From the NCBI GenBank assembly GCA_013154075.1, contig JAADDG010000225.1, forward strand, positions 1-11,197: a stretch of 11,197 bases of DNA. The letters run 5' to 3'. The first letter of the stretch is position 1; every line of letters starts with the position of its first letter. Both the position numbers and the translations under genes were made by a program. Origin of the DNA: Campylobacterota bacterium. GTDB taxonomy: Bacteria > Campylobacterota > Campylobacteria > Campylobacterales > JAADDG01. Positions 1 through 7,216 of the stretch are shown here, one piece after another. The notes beneath the pieces were generated by a model. The model was not told the DNA's origin. It did not search any database and worked only from the letters and a program-made list of their open reading frames with translations.

Positions 1-171
1 GTGAGATTTGATATTTTGCCAAGCGGAGAGGTTGTAAATATAAAAACTTGGGGAGCTCATAAGATTTTGCAAAGAGCTGCTAAAAAGACTATCAAAAAAG
101 CCTCCGCCTATTTTCCAAAACCCAAAGAGAGGGTTACGGTCACTTTATCGATAGAGTATAGATTGAGATAG
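1..171 (+). CDS. tonB: TonB C-terminal domain, 3' end of gene (5' end outside window)
   Basis: Frame 1 is open from the first base and stops at TAG (169-171), giving 56 residues. The peptide reads RFDILPSGEVVNIKTWGAHK, then a lysine-rich helix (RAAKKTIKKA), a proline-containing turn (YFPKPKE) and the final strand VTVTLSIEYRLR. This matches the beta-alpha-beta-beta layout of the TonB C-terminal domain (R/F-x-I-x-x-x-G-x-V at the start, a terminal V-x-x-x-Y-R-L strand). In the family this periplasmic domain binds the TonB box of outer-membrane receptors and passes on energy from ExbB/ExbD for uptake of iron complexes or B12. The proline-rich linker and membrane anchor would lie to the left of the window. 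The first codon happens to be GTG, but the domain is cut there, so it is not taken as a start. The stop lies 8 bp from the convergent end of the radical SAM gene. Confidence 0.8.
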   Translation: MRFDILPSGEVVNIKTWGAHKILQRAAKKTIKKASAYFPKPKERVTVTLSIEYRLR

Positions 172-179
172 TACTATTT

Positions 180-1697
180 TTATGTTGAGTGTAGAAGCTG
201 TCTTTTGTTTTGTTTGGAGATCTTTATTTTTCTCATATCGGGAATTGACGAGGCGTGCTCTTTTATAAAATCGAAAATACTTCTTCCCTCCACGCGTATG
301 ATATCTTTTATTAATGAATCTGCGATGAGTGTTTTGTCATAATTTTTGATTTGCGTTAGATAATCGAATAGAAATTTTGATAATCTTTGTAAAGATATTT
401 GATAAGTGGATTCGCTTTTTTGATAGATGTAATCGCTAAATTTATAGAAGTTATCAAAAACTTTCTTGTCCTCTTTCCATAGAAACGATATCGTATGATA
501 GAAATTTCCGCTATTGTAATAAAGATCCCAAAATCTTGCAAATCTCTTCATCTTTTGCATCTCTTTAAAAGGAATGAAAATATTTTGCAAAATATCGTAC
601 GGAGGGGTGTCTGAATAGATCATTTTGTAAATTTTATCGTGTCTGTCTATGGTGGTGCCAGAGAGTTTTTTTAGGATACCTATTTGAATTTCCGATTTTG
701 TAACGGATACGAGCTTGTCCAAATTCGAAGCAAAGCTCTCAAGACTCTCTCCCGGAAGTCCCACTATCAAATCAAGATGAAGGTGGGCGTTTGTTTCGTT
801 TTCTAAAAAGGATATATTTTCGATAATTTTCGGGATATTTAATCGTCTATTGATATTTTGCGCTATTTTCGGATTTAGCGTTTGGATACCTATTTCAAGC
901 TGAAGAGAGGAGGGCGGGAACTTTTTGATCCTTTGTTTCATGCTTTCGGGAAATGCGTCGGGAATCACTTCAAAATGCAGGGAATAGGGCTCTTTTTTGG
1001 ATAAGAAGAAATCTATCAGGCGGTTTGCTATTTTCATATTAAGGTTGAATGTCCTATCTATGAATTTGAAATTTCTAACTCCTCGACTCCAAAGCTTTTC
1101 AAATTCTTTTAATATCTTCTCTATATCGAAATATCTTACTCTCTCGTCTATCGAAGAGAGGCAAAATTCACACTCAAACGGACATCCTCTGGAGGCTTCT
1201 ACATAAATTTTTCTGTTTTTTATATCAAAGTCGGTGTAGTAATCGTAGGGAAGTTTTAAATCGGTAACTATCGGAATTTGAGCTTTTATGATTTTTGTAT
1301 CGGGAGGGTTGTTTGATAAAATATCTTTGCAAAGTTTATAAAACGATATCTCTCCCTCTCCTTGGATTATATAGTCGGCTTTGGATAGATCCACTCTAAA
1401 AGGCTGATGGCTTACTTCCGGTCCGCCCAGCACTATAACGGTATCGGGTGTTACCTTTTTTATTATTTTGATTAGATTCTCTACATCTTTAGCGTTCCAG
1501 ATATAGACTCCTATGCCAACTATTTTAGGATTTTTATCGAGAATCTTTTCAGCTATCGTCTCTATGTCGCTATTTATTACAAATTCCAAAATTTCGGCTT
1601 CCTTTTTGAGCTCATGCAAATTTGCGTATAGATACCTTAGCGCTATGGAAGTGTGAGAGAATCTTGAATTTAGTGTTGTTAGGACTATGTTGGACAT
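180..1697 (-). CDS. B12-binding-type radical SAM protein (DUF4080-like)
   Basis: The gene encodes 505 residues. Residues about 1-130 look like a cobalamin-binding Rossmann domain: an N-terminal strand, an 'IVGIGVYIWN' strand (59-68) and the characteristic VIVLGGPEVS turn (87-96), followed by 'YIIQGEGE' (109-116). The radical SAM domain follows, with the CX3CX2C cluster motif at C172, C176 and C179 (SRGCPFECEFC). 'LQLEIGIQTLNP' (265-276) and 'LDLIVGLPGES' (308-318) are standard TIM-barrel signatures. The C-terminal 150 residues resemble the DUF4080 tail of this family. The enzyme should cleave S-adenosylmethionine with a [4Fe-4S] cluster; its substrate is unknown and I do not assign one. The classical DxHxxG cobalamin motif is not visible. 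ATG at 1697 is the only good N-terminal start (MSNIVLTTLNSRFSHTS); a weak CGGAG lies 11 nt upstream. The gene is divergent from the DUF255 gene and convergent with tonB. Confidence 0.88.
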   Translation of the reverse strand: MSNIVLTTLNSRFSHTSIALRYLYANLHELKKEAEILEFVINSDIETIAEKILDKNPKIVGIGVYIWNAKDVENLIKIIKKVTPDTVIVLGGPEVSHQPFRVDLSKADYIIQGEGEISFYKLCKDILSNNPPDTKIIKAQIPIVTDLKLPYDYYTDFDIKNRKIYVEASRGCPFECEFCLSSIDERVRYFDIEKILKEFEKLWSRGVRNFKFIDRTFNLNMKIANRLIDFFLSKKEPYSLHFEVIPDAFPESMKQRIKKFPPSSLQLEIGIQTLNPKIAQNINRRLNIPKIIENISFLENETNAHLHLDLIVGLPGESLESFASNLDKLVSVTKSEIQIGILKKLSGTTIDRHDKIYKMIYSDTPPYDILQNIFIPFKEMQKMKRFARFWDLYYNSGNFYHTISFLWKEDKKVFDNFYKFSDYIYQKSESTYQISLQRLSKFLFDYLTQIKNYDKTLIADSLIKDIIRVEGRSIFDFIKEHASSIPDMRKIKISKQNKRQLLHST

Positions 1698-1838
1698 ACC
1701 GTTATAAACTCCGATTTATCTAAAGATGTTATTATTGGAAAATTCTTTTTTAGGGAATTTTGTTATATTATGAAAAAACATATAAAAAATTCTATAATTT
1801 TTTGATAATGATAACATTTTTGAAAGCAAAGGTATAAA
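1698..1838. promoter_or_regulatory. Divergent AT-rich intergenic control region (radical SAM / DUF255)
   Basis: This 141-bp, very AT-rich region must hold the promoters of both flanking genes. On the plus strand, two -10-like boxes are visible: an extended one, TGTTATATT (1761-1769), and TATAAT (1793-1798). Neither has a convincing TTGACA at 16-18 bp. A 7-bp inverted repeat, AAAATTC with GAATTTT and a 9-nt loop, lies at 1739-1761. Just after the second -10 is GATAATGATAAC (1804-1815), which resembles half of a Fur box. The DUF255 start has a fair ribosome site, AAAGG, 6 nt before ATG 1839. No small gene is seen here. Confidence 0.4.
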
Positions 1839-3773
1839 ATGTTTACTAACAGACTCATAAACGAAGATTCTCCTTATCTAAAGCAGCATGCGCACAATCC
1901 CGTAGATTGGTATCCTTGGAGTAAAGAGGCTTTTAAAAAAGCGAAAAAGGAAGATAAACCCATATTTTTATCGATTGGGTATAGTACTTGCCATTGGTGT
2001 CATGTGATGGAGAGAGAATCTTTTGAAAACGAAGAGATTGCTAAAGTTTTGAACGAGAATTTCGTCTCTATAAAAGTGGATAGAGAGGAGATGCCTCAAG
2101 TAGATAAGTATTATCAAGACGTATTTTATGTGATGAGAAAGAGAGGGGGAGGGTGGCCTTTGAGTGTGGTTATGACTCCAGATAAGGAAGTTTTTTATAT
2201 AGATACCTATCTTCCTCCTTTCGATAGATACGGACGGCCGGGATTAAAGAGGATTCTTCTGTATCTATTAGATCTTTATAAAAACAAAAAAGATGATGTT
2301 TTGAAAAGTGCAAGAAGTGTGGATGAAGCTATGAAGAGGATTGAGAGCTCTAAAATCGGCTTTAGAGAAAGCGTAAATGAGGAGATTTTGAAACTCTATA
2401 CCGATAGAATCGAGAGCTCTTTTGACAAGGTTTACAAAGGTATAGGTTCCGCTCCCAAATTTCCCCACGCTTCCAATTGGAATTTTTTACTTGACGTTTA
2501 TAAAATAAATCGAGATAAAAGAGCCTTGAATATGGCTTTTGAAACGCTAAAGGCTATGGCAAAAGGCGGTATCTACGATCAGATAGAGGGAGGATTTTAT
2601 CGTTATAGTGTAGATGAGAGATGGCTTATTCCCCATTTTGAAAAGATGCTCTATACCAACGCCGAGTTGATAGAGACTTATGCAAAAGCTTACGAGATTA
2701 CTAAAGATGAGCTTTTTAAGGAGGTGGTGGAGGATAGTATAAAAAATATTTTTGAGAGGTTTAGGAAAGAAAATCTTTTCTTTAGTGCAAGCGATGCGGA
2801 TAGTGACGGGGAAGAAGGGAAATATTTTCTGTTTTTATATGAAGATGCGTTAAGAGAGCTGATAGAGGGAGAGTTTGAGAAAAAAGAGGCAAAGAGAATT
2901 TTGAAATATTTCGGTATTACGATGATGGGTAATTTTGAAAATTATTTAAGCAATCCTCACATAACCGATATCGAAATCTCCAAAGAATCGATTATAAAGG
3001 CCAAAGAGATTTTGAGAAAAAATAGAGAGAAAAGAAACTACCCTTTTATCGATTACAAAATCCTAACTTCATGGAACGCTTTGATGATAAAGGCTTTGTT
3101 TGAAGCGGGGAGATTTGTAAATGAGAGCTATTTTGAGGAAGCTTTGAAAAGTTTGGATGCGTTGGTGGCAAATCTTTATAAAGAGGGTGTTTTGTATCAT
3201 CAGTTTATTTTTGAAAAGCCCTTGAAGATAAAAGCCGTTTTGGAGGATTACGCTTTTTTGATAGATTCTTTGATTGAGGGCTATCAATACTCTTTGGATA
3301 CGAAATATTTGGATTTGGCTTATCAGTTTGCAAAAGAGGCTAAAAGCAAGTTTTATGAAGACGGAGTTTGGTATTTGAGCGACGATGAGTTTAAAACCGT
3401 AGCTCCTTTGGAGGATAGCTCTTATAAAAGCGCCGCAGCTTTGATGATAGAGAATTGCTTGGTTTTGGGCGCTTTGAGAGGAGATTTGGAGCTTTATAAC
3501 GACGCAAAAGAGAGTTTGAGCTTGAATGCGAAATTTTTAAACAGATATCCAAGCGCCTATCCGACGCTTCTTAGAGCTTTTGTAGCGGATAAAGAGAAAA
3601 TAGTGGTAGTCAAATCCACTAAAGATAATCTATCGAAACTAAAGAATTTAAAATCTTTCATTTATAAATCGGTTTCGGATGATGATAAATATCTGCTTTG
3701 TCATATGGATAGCTGTTTTTTTTATTCAAGTAGCTTAGAGGAGATAGAGAATAAACTTGAAAATATTATATAA
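1839..3773 (+). CDS. DUF255 / YyaL-type thioredoxin-fold protein
   Basis: The gene encodes 644 residues, close to the 640-700 usual for the YyaL/SPATA20 family. Residues about 1-165 form the thioredoxin-like domain, with the family signature NRLINEDSPYLKQHAHNPVD (4-23), the CxxC-type site STCHWCHVM (49-57; C51 and C54) and a GGGWPL...TPD block (103-115). The rest is a six-hairpin (alpha/alpha toroid) glycosidase-like domain. It shows APKFPH (205-210), GGIYDQIEGGFYRYSVDERW (243-262), PHFEKMLY (265-272), ASDADSDGEEGKY (317-329) and KILTSWNALMIKAL (407-420), all conserved blocks of the family. Its biochemical function is not firmly established; proposals include redox or sugar-related activity. 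No signal peptide is seen, so it should be cytoplasmic. ATG 1839 is supported by AAAGG 6 nt upstream and by the family-typical N-terminus. The gene looks intact and monocistronic, ending against the convergent TIGR02757 gene. Confidence 0.9.
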   Translation: MFTNRLINEDSPYLKQHAHNPVDWYPWSKEAFKKAKKEDKPIFLSIGYSTCHWCHVMERESFENEEIAKVLNENFVSIKVDREEMPQVDKYYQDVFYVMRKRGGGWPLSVVMTPDKEVFYIDTYLPPFDRYGRPGLKRILLYLLDLYKNKKDDVLKSARSVDEAMKRIESSKIGFRESVNEEILKLYTDRIESSFDKVYKGIGSAPKFPHASNWNFLLDVYKINRDKRALNMAFETLKAMAKGGIYDQIEGGFYRYSVDERWLIPHFEKMLYTNAELIETYAKAYEITKDELFKEVVEDSIKNIFERFRKENLFFSASDADSDGEEGKYFLFLYEDALRELIEGEFEKKEAKRILKYFGITMMGNFENYLSNPHITDIEISKESIIKAKEILRKNREKRNYPFIDYKILTSWNALMIKALFEAGRFVNESYFEEALKSLDALVANLYKEGVLYHQFIFEKPLKIKAVLEDYAFLIDSLIEGYQYSLDTKYLDLAYQFAKEAKSKFYEDGVWYLSDDEFKTVAPLEDSSYKSAAALMIENCLVLGALRGDLELYNDAKESLSLNAKFLNRYPSAYPTLLRAFVADKEKIVVVKSTKDNLSKLKNLKSFIYKSVSDDDKYLLCHMDSCFFYSSSLEEIENKLENII

Positions 3774-3796
3774 AGAGGATCAAAGGATCTTCTCTT
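3773..3796. terminator. Possible shared hairpin between convergent genes
   Basis: AAGAG-GATC (3773-3781), a 4-nt AAAG loop and GATC-TT-CTCTT (3786-3796) can form a 9-bp stem with a two-base bulge. It overlaps the last base of the DUF255 stop codon and the TGA of the TIGR02757 gene (3780-3782). On the minus strand it is followed by a T/A-rich stretch (CTCTTTATATAATATTTTC); on the plus strand no T-run follows. It may end minus-strand transcription. As a plus-strand intrinsic terminator it is weak. Confidence 0.35.
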
Positions 3797-4523
3797 GCCC
3801 TATTCTATAGAGAGCAAAATCGTATTTTACGGGATCTTCGGGATCGAACTCTTTTAGTTTTTCTGTTAGAAGCAGAGCGGCTTTGTAATCGTATGTCTTT
3901 CTGTTTAGAAGGCCGAGTTTTTGGGATACTTTGAAAGTGTGGGTATCGAGAGGGATTATAAGATCGCTTTTTGATACCTCTTTCCATAATCCGAAATCAA
4001 TATGATCTTTTCTAACCATCCATCTTAGAAACATATTCCATCTTTTGTAGGGGGATTTCGGATTTTTGGAAGGGACTTGGCCGATTAGAAACGTATATCC
4101 TTGCGAAGAGTGGGGGTATGCTTCGTAGATAGCTTCTATCAGACTTTTTATACCCTCTATCACTTGGCGGTTTTTTAGATATCCTTGTAAAAATATTTCT
4201 TTTAGAGAGGTTTTTTCTTTTAATCTTTTCAAAGCGATAAAGAAAGCCGTAACGTCCTTTGAGTTTTGAAATCTATAATATTTATCCGATAGCTCTTTTT
4301 TGATCTCATCTTCGTCTCTATCCAAAAGGGAGAAATTTAGAGAGTTTAGAAATTTAACTATTTGGTGAGCGTTTCCGTAGGCAAAGAGAGAGCATACAAG
4401 GGATGAAAATTCCTCTTTGTATCTTTTGGCTATTAGGATCGGATCCGGTTTATCAAAGGAGACTTCCGTCTGAGAGTTTCGCTTTTTTACTTCGTTTTCC
4501 AAAAGCTGTTTGATATCTCTCAT
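3780..4523 (-). CDS. TIGR02757 (DUF2400) family protein
   Basis: The protein has 247 residues from the ATG at 4523 (MRDIKQLLENEVKK). The reading frame stays open upstream to 4631, but that 36-residue extension lies wholly inside the permease gene and is out of family character, so the internal ATG is chosen. Family hallmarks are DPILIAKRY (27-35), SLFAYGNAHQI (45-55), KRWNMFLRWMVRKD...DFGLW (160-180), the near-invariant LIIPLDTHT (188-196), GLLNRKTYDYKAA (204-216) and FDPEDPVKYDFALYRIG (226-242). The C-terminal half resembles the helix-hairpin-helix DNA-glycosylase (HhH-GPD) fold, with D193 where that superfamily has its catalytic aspartate. Whether it is a DNA-repair enzyme is unproven. The ATG overlaps the permease TGA as ATGA, so translation is probably coupled and both are read from one mRNA. 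Confidence 0.88.
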   Translation of the reverse strand: MRDIKQLLENEVKKRNSQTEVSFDKPDPILIAKRYKEEFSSLVCSLFAYGNAHQIVKFLNSLNFSLLDRDEDEIKKELSDKYYRFQNSKDVTAFFIALKRLKEKTSLKEIFLQGYLKNRQVIEGIKSLIEAIYEAYPHSSQGYTFLIGQVPSKNPKSPYKRWNMFLRWMVRKDHIDFGLWKEVSKSDLIIPLDTHTFKVSQKLGLLNRKTYDYKAALLLTEKLKEFDPEDPVKYDFALYRIGQEKIL

Positions 4524-5323
4524 GCAAAAGACTCTTTTTTGTTCGTTTTGGCCTGTAGATAGTCGGATATGTTTATCAAAGAGTATATGACCGCAAATAT
4601 CATCAGTCCCGGAAAGAAGCTGACCCACCAAGCTATATCTATCACCTCTTTTCCTTCGCTTATGATTGTTCCCCAGCTGATTTGAGGCGGCATGATACCT
4701 ATTCCAAGGAAGCTAAGTCCGCTTTCGGCCAAAATCGCTCCTCCCACTCCGAAAGTAAAACTTATGAAAAATATTGGAGCCAAAAGGGGAGCATAGTATT
4801 TGAAGATGATTTTTAGCTTATTTACTTTCGCTATTTTCAAGATTTTGATAAAGGGTTTTGAAGTGATTTCAAAGGCTTCGCTTCTTATCATTCTTGCCGT
4901 AGTCATCCATCCGGTTATCGAAATAACGAATATCAAAACCCAAACCGAGGCGTTTATGTAGCTAATTAGGGCCAAAAGCAGGAAAAATGTGGGAAATGTT
5001 AAAAAGAGATCTACGATAATTACGAAAATTTTATCCACTTTTTTACCGAAAAAACCAGCCGTAACTCCTACCACCAACCCTATTAGAGAGGAGATGATCG
5101 CACTTTCGACACCGATTATCAAAGATATTTTGCCTCCTTCCATCACTCTTGCCAAAAGGTCTCTTCCAAGCCTATCCGTTCCCATGGGATGAGAGAGAGA
5201 GGGAGGCAGGAGTATCGCTTCTTTGTTCAAAAGATATGGAGACTGATGATAAAAGAAGTGTCCGACAAATGAAAATAGAAAGATAAAAATAATAAAAAAT
5301 ATACTCCAATAGGGAATTTTCAT
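4520..5323 (-). CDS. ABC transporter permease, DppC/OppC type
   Basis: The gene encodes 267 residues with about six membrane segments (roughly 5-24, 68-92, 98-122, 126-142, 178-200, 233-252). The signature HPMGTDRLGRDLLARV (45-60) followed by GGKISLIIG is diagnostic of the second permease of peptide/nickel ABC importers, and LAESGLSFLGIGI (198-210) with WGTIISEG (217-224) confirms it. It should form a heterodimer with a DppB-type permease in the inner membrane and be driven by DppD/DppF ATPases. None of these partners, nor a binding protein, is within the window. The cytoplasmic coupling loop (about 149-183) departs from the usual EAA consensus: 'YVEAARALGAS' is replaced by FIKILKIAKVN. The start ATG (5321-5323) has AGAGGA 4 nt upstream. 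An extended -10 promoter lies in the flgK-permease gap. The substrate cannot be predicted. Confidence 0.88.
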   Translation of the reverse strand: MKIPYWSIFFIIFIFLFSFVGHFFYHQSPYLLNKEAILLPPSLSHPMGTDRLGRDLLARVMEGGKISLIIGVESAIISSLIGLVVGVTAGFFGKKVDKIFVIIVDLFLTFPTFFLLLALISYINASVWVLIFVISITGWMTTARMIRSEAFEITSKPFIKILKIAKVNKLKIIFKYYAPLLAPIFFISFTFGVGGAILAESGLSFLGIGIMPPQISWGTIISEGKEVIDIAWWVSFFPGLMIFAVIYSLINISDYLQAKTNKKESFA

Positions 5324-5328
5324 ATAAT

Positions 5329-5375
5329 CCTCTTAACCGAATTTTTTAAATTATACCATTTTTGAGTTAAAGAGG
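5329..5375 (-). repeat. Inverted repeat that can cover the permease ribosome site
   Basis: Minus-strand CCTCTTTAAC (5375-5366) and GTTAAGAGG (5337-5329) are complementary over 9 bp with one bulged T, separated by about 28 nt. The right arm contains the AGAGG ribosome site of the permease gene. The left arm lies upstream of the predicted start of transcription at the extended -10, so only transcripts reading through from flgK would carry both arms. Confidence 0.4.
5350..5358 (-). promoter_or_regulatory. Extended -10 promoter for the permease-TIGR02757 pair
   Basis: On the minus strand TGGTATAAT is a perfect extended -10 (TGnTATAAT). It lies 27 nt before the permease ATG, which predicts a transcription start near 5343 and a leader of about 20 nt containing AGAGGA. 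No TTGACA is visible 16-18 bp upstream, where the flgK 3' end lies, as is usual for extended -10 promoters. It would uncouple the housekeeping-like pair from the flagellar genes. Confidence 0.5.
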
Positions 5376-5378
5376 CCG

Positions 5379-7214
5379 TTACTGTTTTATTCCAAGCAGA
5401 ACATCGAGCATCTTATCTATAGTAGTGATGACTTTAGCGTTCGCTTTATAGCCCGTTTGATATTTGATAAGATTTGTCAGCTCTTCGTCTATATTAACCC
5501 CGCTTATTGATTGAAACTCTTTATAGACGGTATTGTAAAGTGCTAATGAGGTATCTTCGCTTCTTTTTGCGTTTTCGGCGTTGCTTGCCATGTTGGAGGT
5601 AAAGTAGGAGTAAAAGCCGTAAAAGGTATCCGTCATTTTATCGTTGTGATTTATTTTGAAATCTATTTGATCGTATTGAAGCTGAACCATCTCGTTGGCA
5701 ACTTCGTTGTTTCCTTCGACAGGCGCTTTGTAGGCTTCTATCTTTTCGGGGTTTTCGGCATATTCTCTTTTTAGAGATATGTTTTTGGCGCTGTCTCCCT
5801 CCAAAAGAGCTCCAAGCTGAGAGACCGCGGCGAAATTAGTGCCCTTATCCTCGATTGCTACTTTGTAGCCTTCGACTCCCTCTTTTGGGGTTATCGTAAA
5901 GACGTTGTCTATATAGTTGGCTTTGAATAGATCGTCAAAGTCGTTCGTAGAGTCGTTATCGCCGTTATCGTCTCTATCTTCGTTTAATTTCGCTACTATG
6001 GAGTTTGGATCGGTAGCGGAGTTCATTTTGGTATCTTTATCTATTGTGATCGTTCTTCTCGCTACCTCGTCTCCGTCTTCGTTGTAAACCACTACGTCGA
6101 ACTCTCCCTCTTTTATCTCTCCTAAAAACGTGGCTTTATCTTCGTTTTGATAATATGTCATCTGTTTGCTATGAAGAGAGTCTTTCGCGCTTTTTGCGTA
6201 AATCGTATTGGTTTGATCTATAAAACTTTTTGCAAAGGAGTCCAAATCGTCCAAATATTTTTGCAAAGTTCCGTCGTTCGGTCTTTTGGTGTCGGGATTT
6301 ATATCCCTTCCTCTAAGATCTAGCATAGCGCCTATTTTGCCGCCCGTAATTTTTCCCGTGATATCCGTTTTTTTTAGATCTTGTCTTACGTAACTTATTG
6401 AGTAAAATCCGTTTGGATTTTTTTCGTTGCTTATTTCGAGGGGATGAAATGTCGTTCCGTCTACTATCGTATATCCCGCTATATTCAGATTGTAATTTTT
6501 TCCGGTATCGGTGAGGGCCGTTTTTTGTTTGTTATCGCTTGTGAATTGTCCTTTGAAGACGGAAAAATCGAGAAGTTTTCTCATCGTTTTTTCAAGCTTG
6601 TCTCTTTCGTCTCTCAAATCGTTTGCGTTATTTCCCTCTTTTACCTCTACCGCAGAGATCTGTTTGTTGATGTCGGCTATTCTTTTTCCGAGGCGATTTA
6701 CTTCGTCTATAGAGATTTTTATCTGATCGTTTACGGTATCTTGCAATCTCTCAAGTCTGTTTCTCGATTCGGATATGTTTTTGGTAAAGGTATTGATGCT
6801 TTGCACAAGAGCCGTTTTTTGCGCCGTGTCGTTGGGATGGGAGGCTAAATTGTTCCATGAGTCGAAATAGTTTTTTAGATCTTTAAATAGTCCGTTGTCT
6901 TGTACGTCGGGAAAATATTCCGCCGCCTCTTGCAATACGTTTTTGCTGAAAGTGTCATATTCGAGTTTTCCGGAGCTTTTTGTAAGTCTTTGATATATGA
7001 ACTCATCGTGTATTCTTACTATCTGAGCTACTTTGGCTCCGGTTCCTATATCTCCGGGAGTGGTGTGAAAGGGTGTTTTTGCGGTTAGTTCTACTCTTTG
7101 GCGGGTGTAATCTTCGTTTTGGGCGTTGGCGATGTTGTGTCCTACGACGTCCATCGCCGTTTGATTTACGTTAAGGCCGGAGTTTGAGACGCTTAGAGTA
7201 TCAAGTAGACCCAT
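5379..7214 (-). CDS. flgK: Flagellar hook-associated protein 1 (FlgK, HAP1)
   Basis: The gene encodes 611 residues, near the ~606-608 of Campylobacter and Helicobacter FlgK and longer than enteric FlgK (~547). FlgK is exported by the flagellar type III system and forms the first junction ring between hook and filament. The N-terminal D0 segment MGLLDTLSVSNSGLNVNQTA with VVGHNIANAQNEDYTRQRVEL (23-43) is the rod/hook-family signature. Its usual TPGYSRQ is written NEDYTRQ. Residues about 150-215 are a coiled region typical of HAP1. The C-terminal D0 block SGVNIDEELTNLIKYQTGYK (571-590) and VITTIDKMLDVLLG (595-608) is highly conserved. A central variable domain (about 350-480) carries a very acidic loop (411-429). 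ATG 7214 is 2 bp after the flgN-like stop, so the two are co-transcribed and probably translationally coupled. Confidence 0.96.
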   Translation of the reverse strand: MGLLDTLSVSNSGLNVNQTAMDVVGHNIANAQNEDYTRQRVELTAKTPFHTTPGDIGTGAKVAQIVRIHDEFIYQRLTKSSGKLEYDTFSKNVLQEAAEYFPDVQDNGLFKDLKNYFDSWNNLASHPNDTAQKTALVQSINTFTKNISESRNRLERLQDTVNDQIKISIDEVNRLGKRIADINKQISAVEVKEGNNANDLRDERDKLEKTMRKLLDFSVFKGQFTSDNKQKTALTDTGKNYNLNIAGYTIVDGTTFHPLEISNEKNPNGFYSISYVRQDLKKTDITGKITGGKIGAMLDLRGRDINPDTKRPNDGTLQKYLDDLDSFAKSFIDQTNTIYAKSAKDSLHSKQMTYYQNEDKATFLGEIKEGEFDVVVYNEDGDEVARRTITIDKDTKMNSATDPNSIVAKLNEDRDDNGDNDSTNDFDDLFKANYIDNVFTITPKEGVEGYKVAIEDKGTNFAAVSQLGALLEGDSAKNISLKREYAENPEKIEAYKAPVEGNNEVANEMVQLQYDQIDFKINHNDKMTDTFYGFYSYFTSNMASNAENAKRSEDTSLALYNTVYKEFQSISGVNIDEELTNLIKYQTGYKANAKVITTIDKMLDVLLGIKQ

Positions 7215-7216
7215 GG

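Noticed and set aside
167..182. ATAGTACTAT palindrome followed by TTTTT as tonB terminator
   Set aside because: The 10-bp palindrome has no loop and could form only two or three pairs, so it cannot make a stable terminator hairpin.
4524..4631. 36-residue N-terminal extension of the TIGR02757 protein
   Set aside because: It overlaps the permease coding region completely, and the family starts at the internal ATG, which forms the usual ATGA overlap.
6444..6848. Plus-strand 134-residue ORF inside flgK
   Set aside because: It is an antisense shadow of a highly conserved gene, with no recognisable domain and no ribosome site that I can support.
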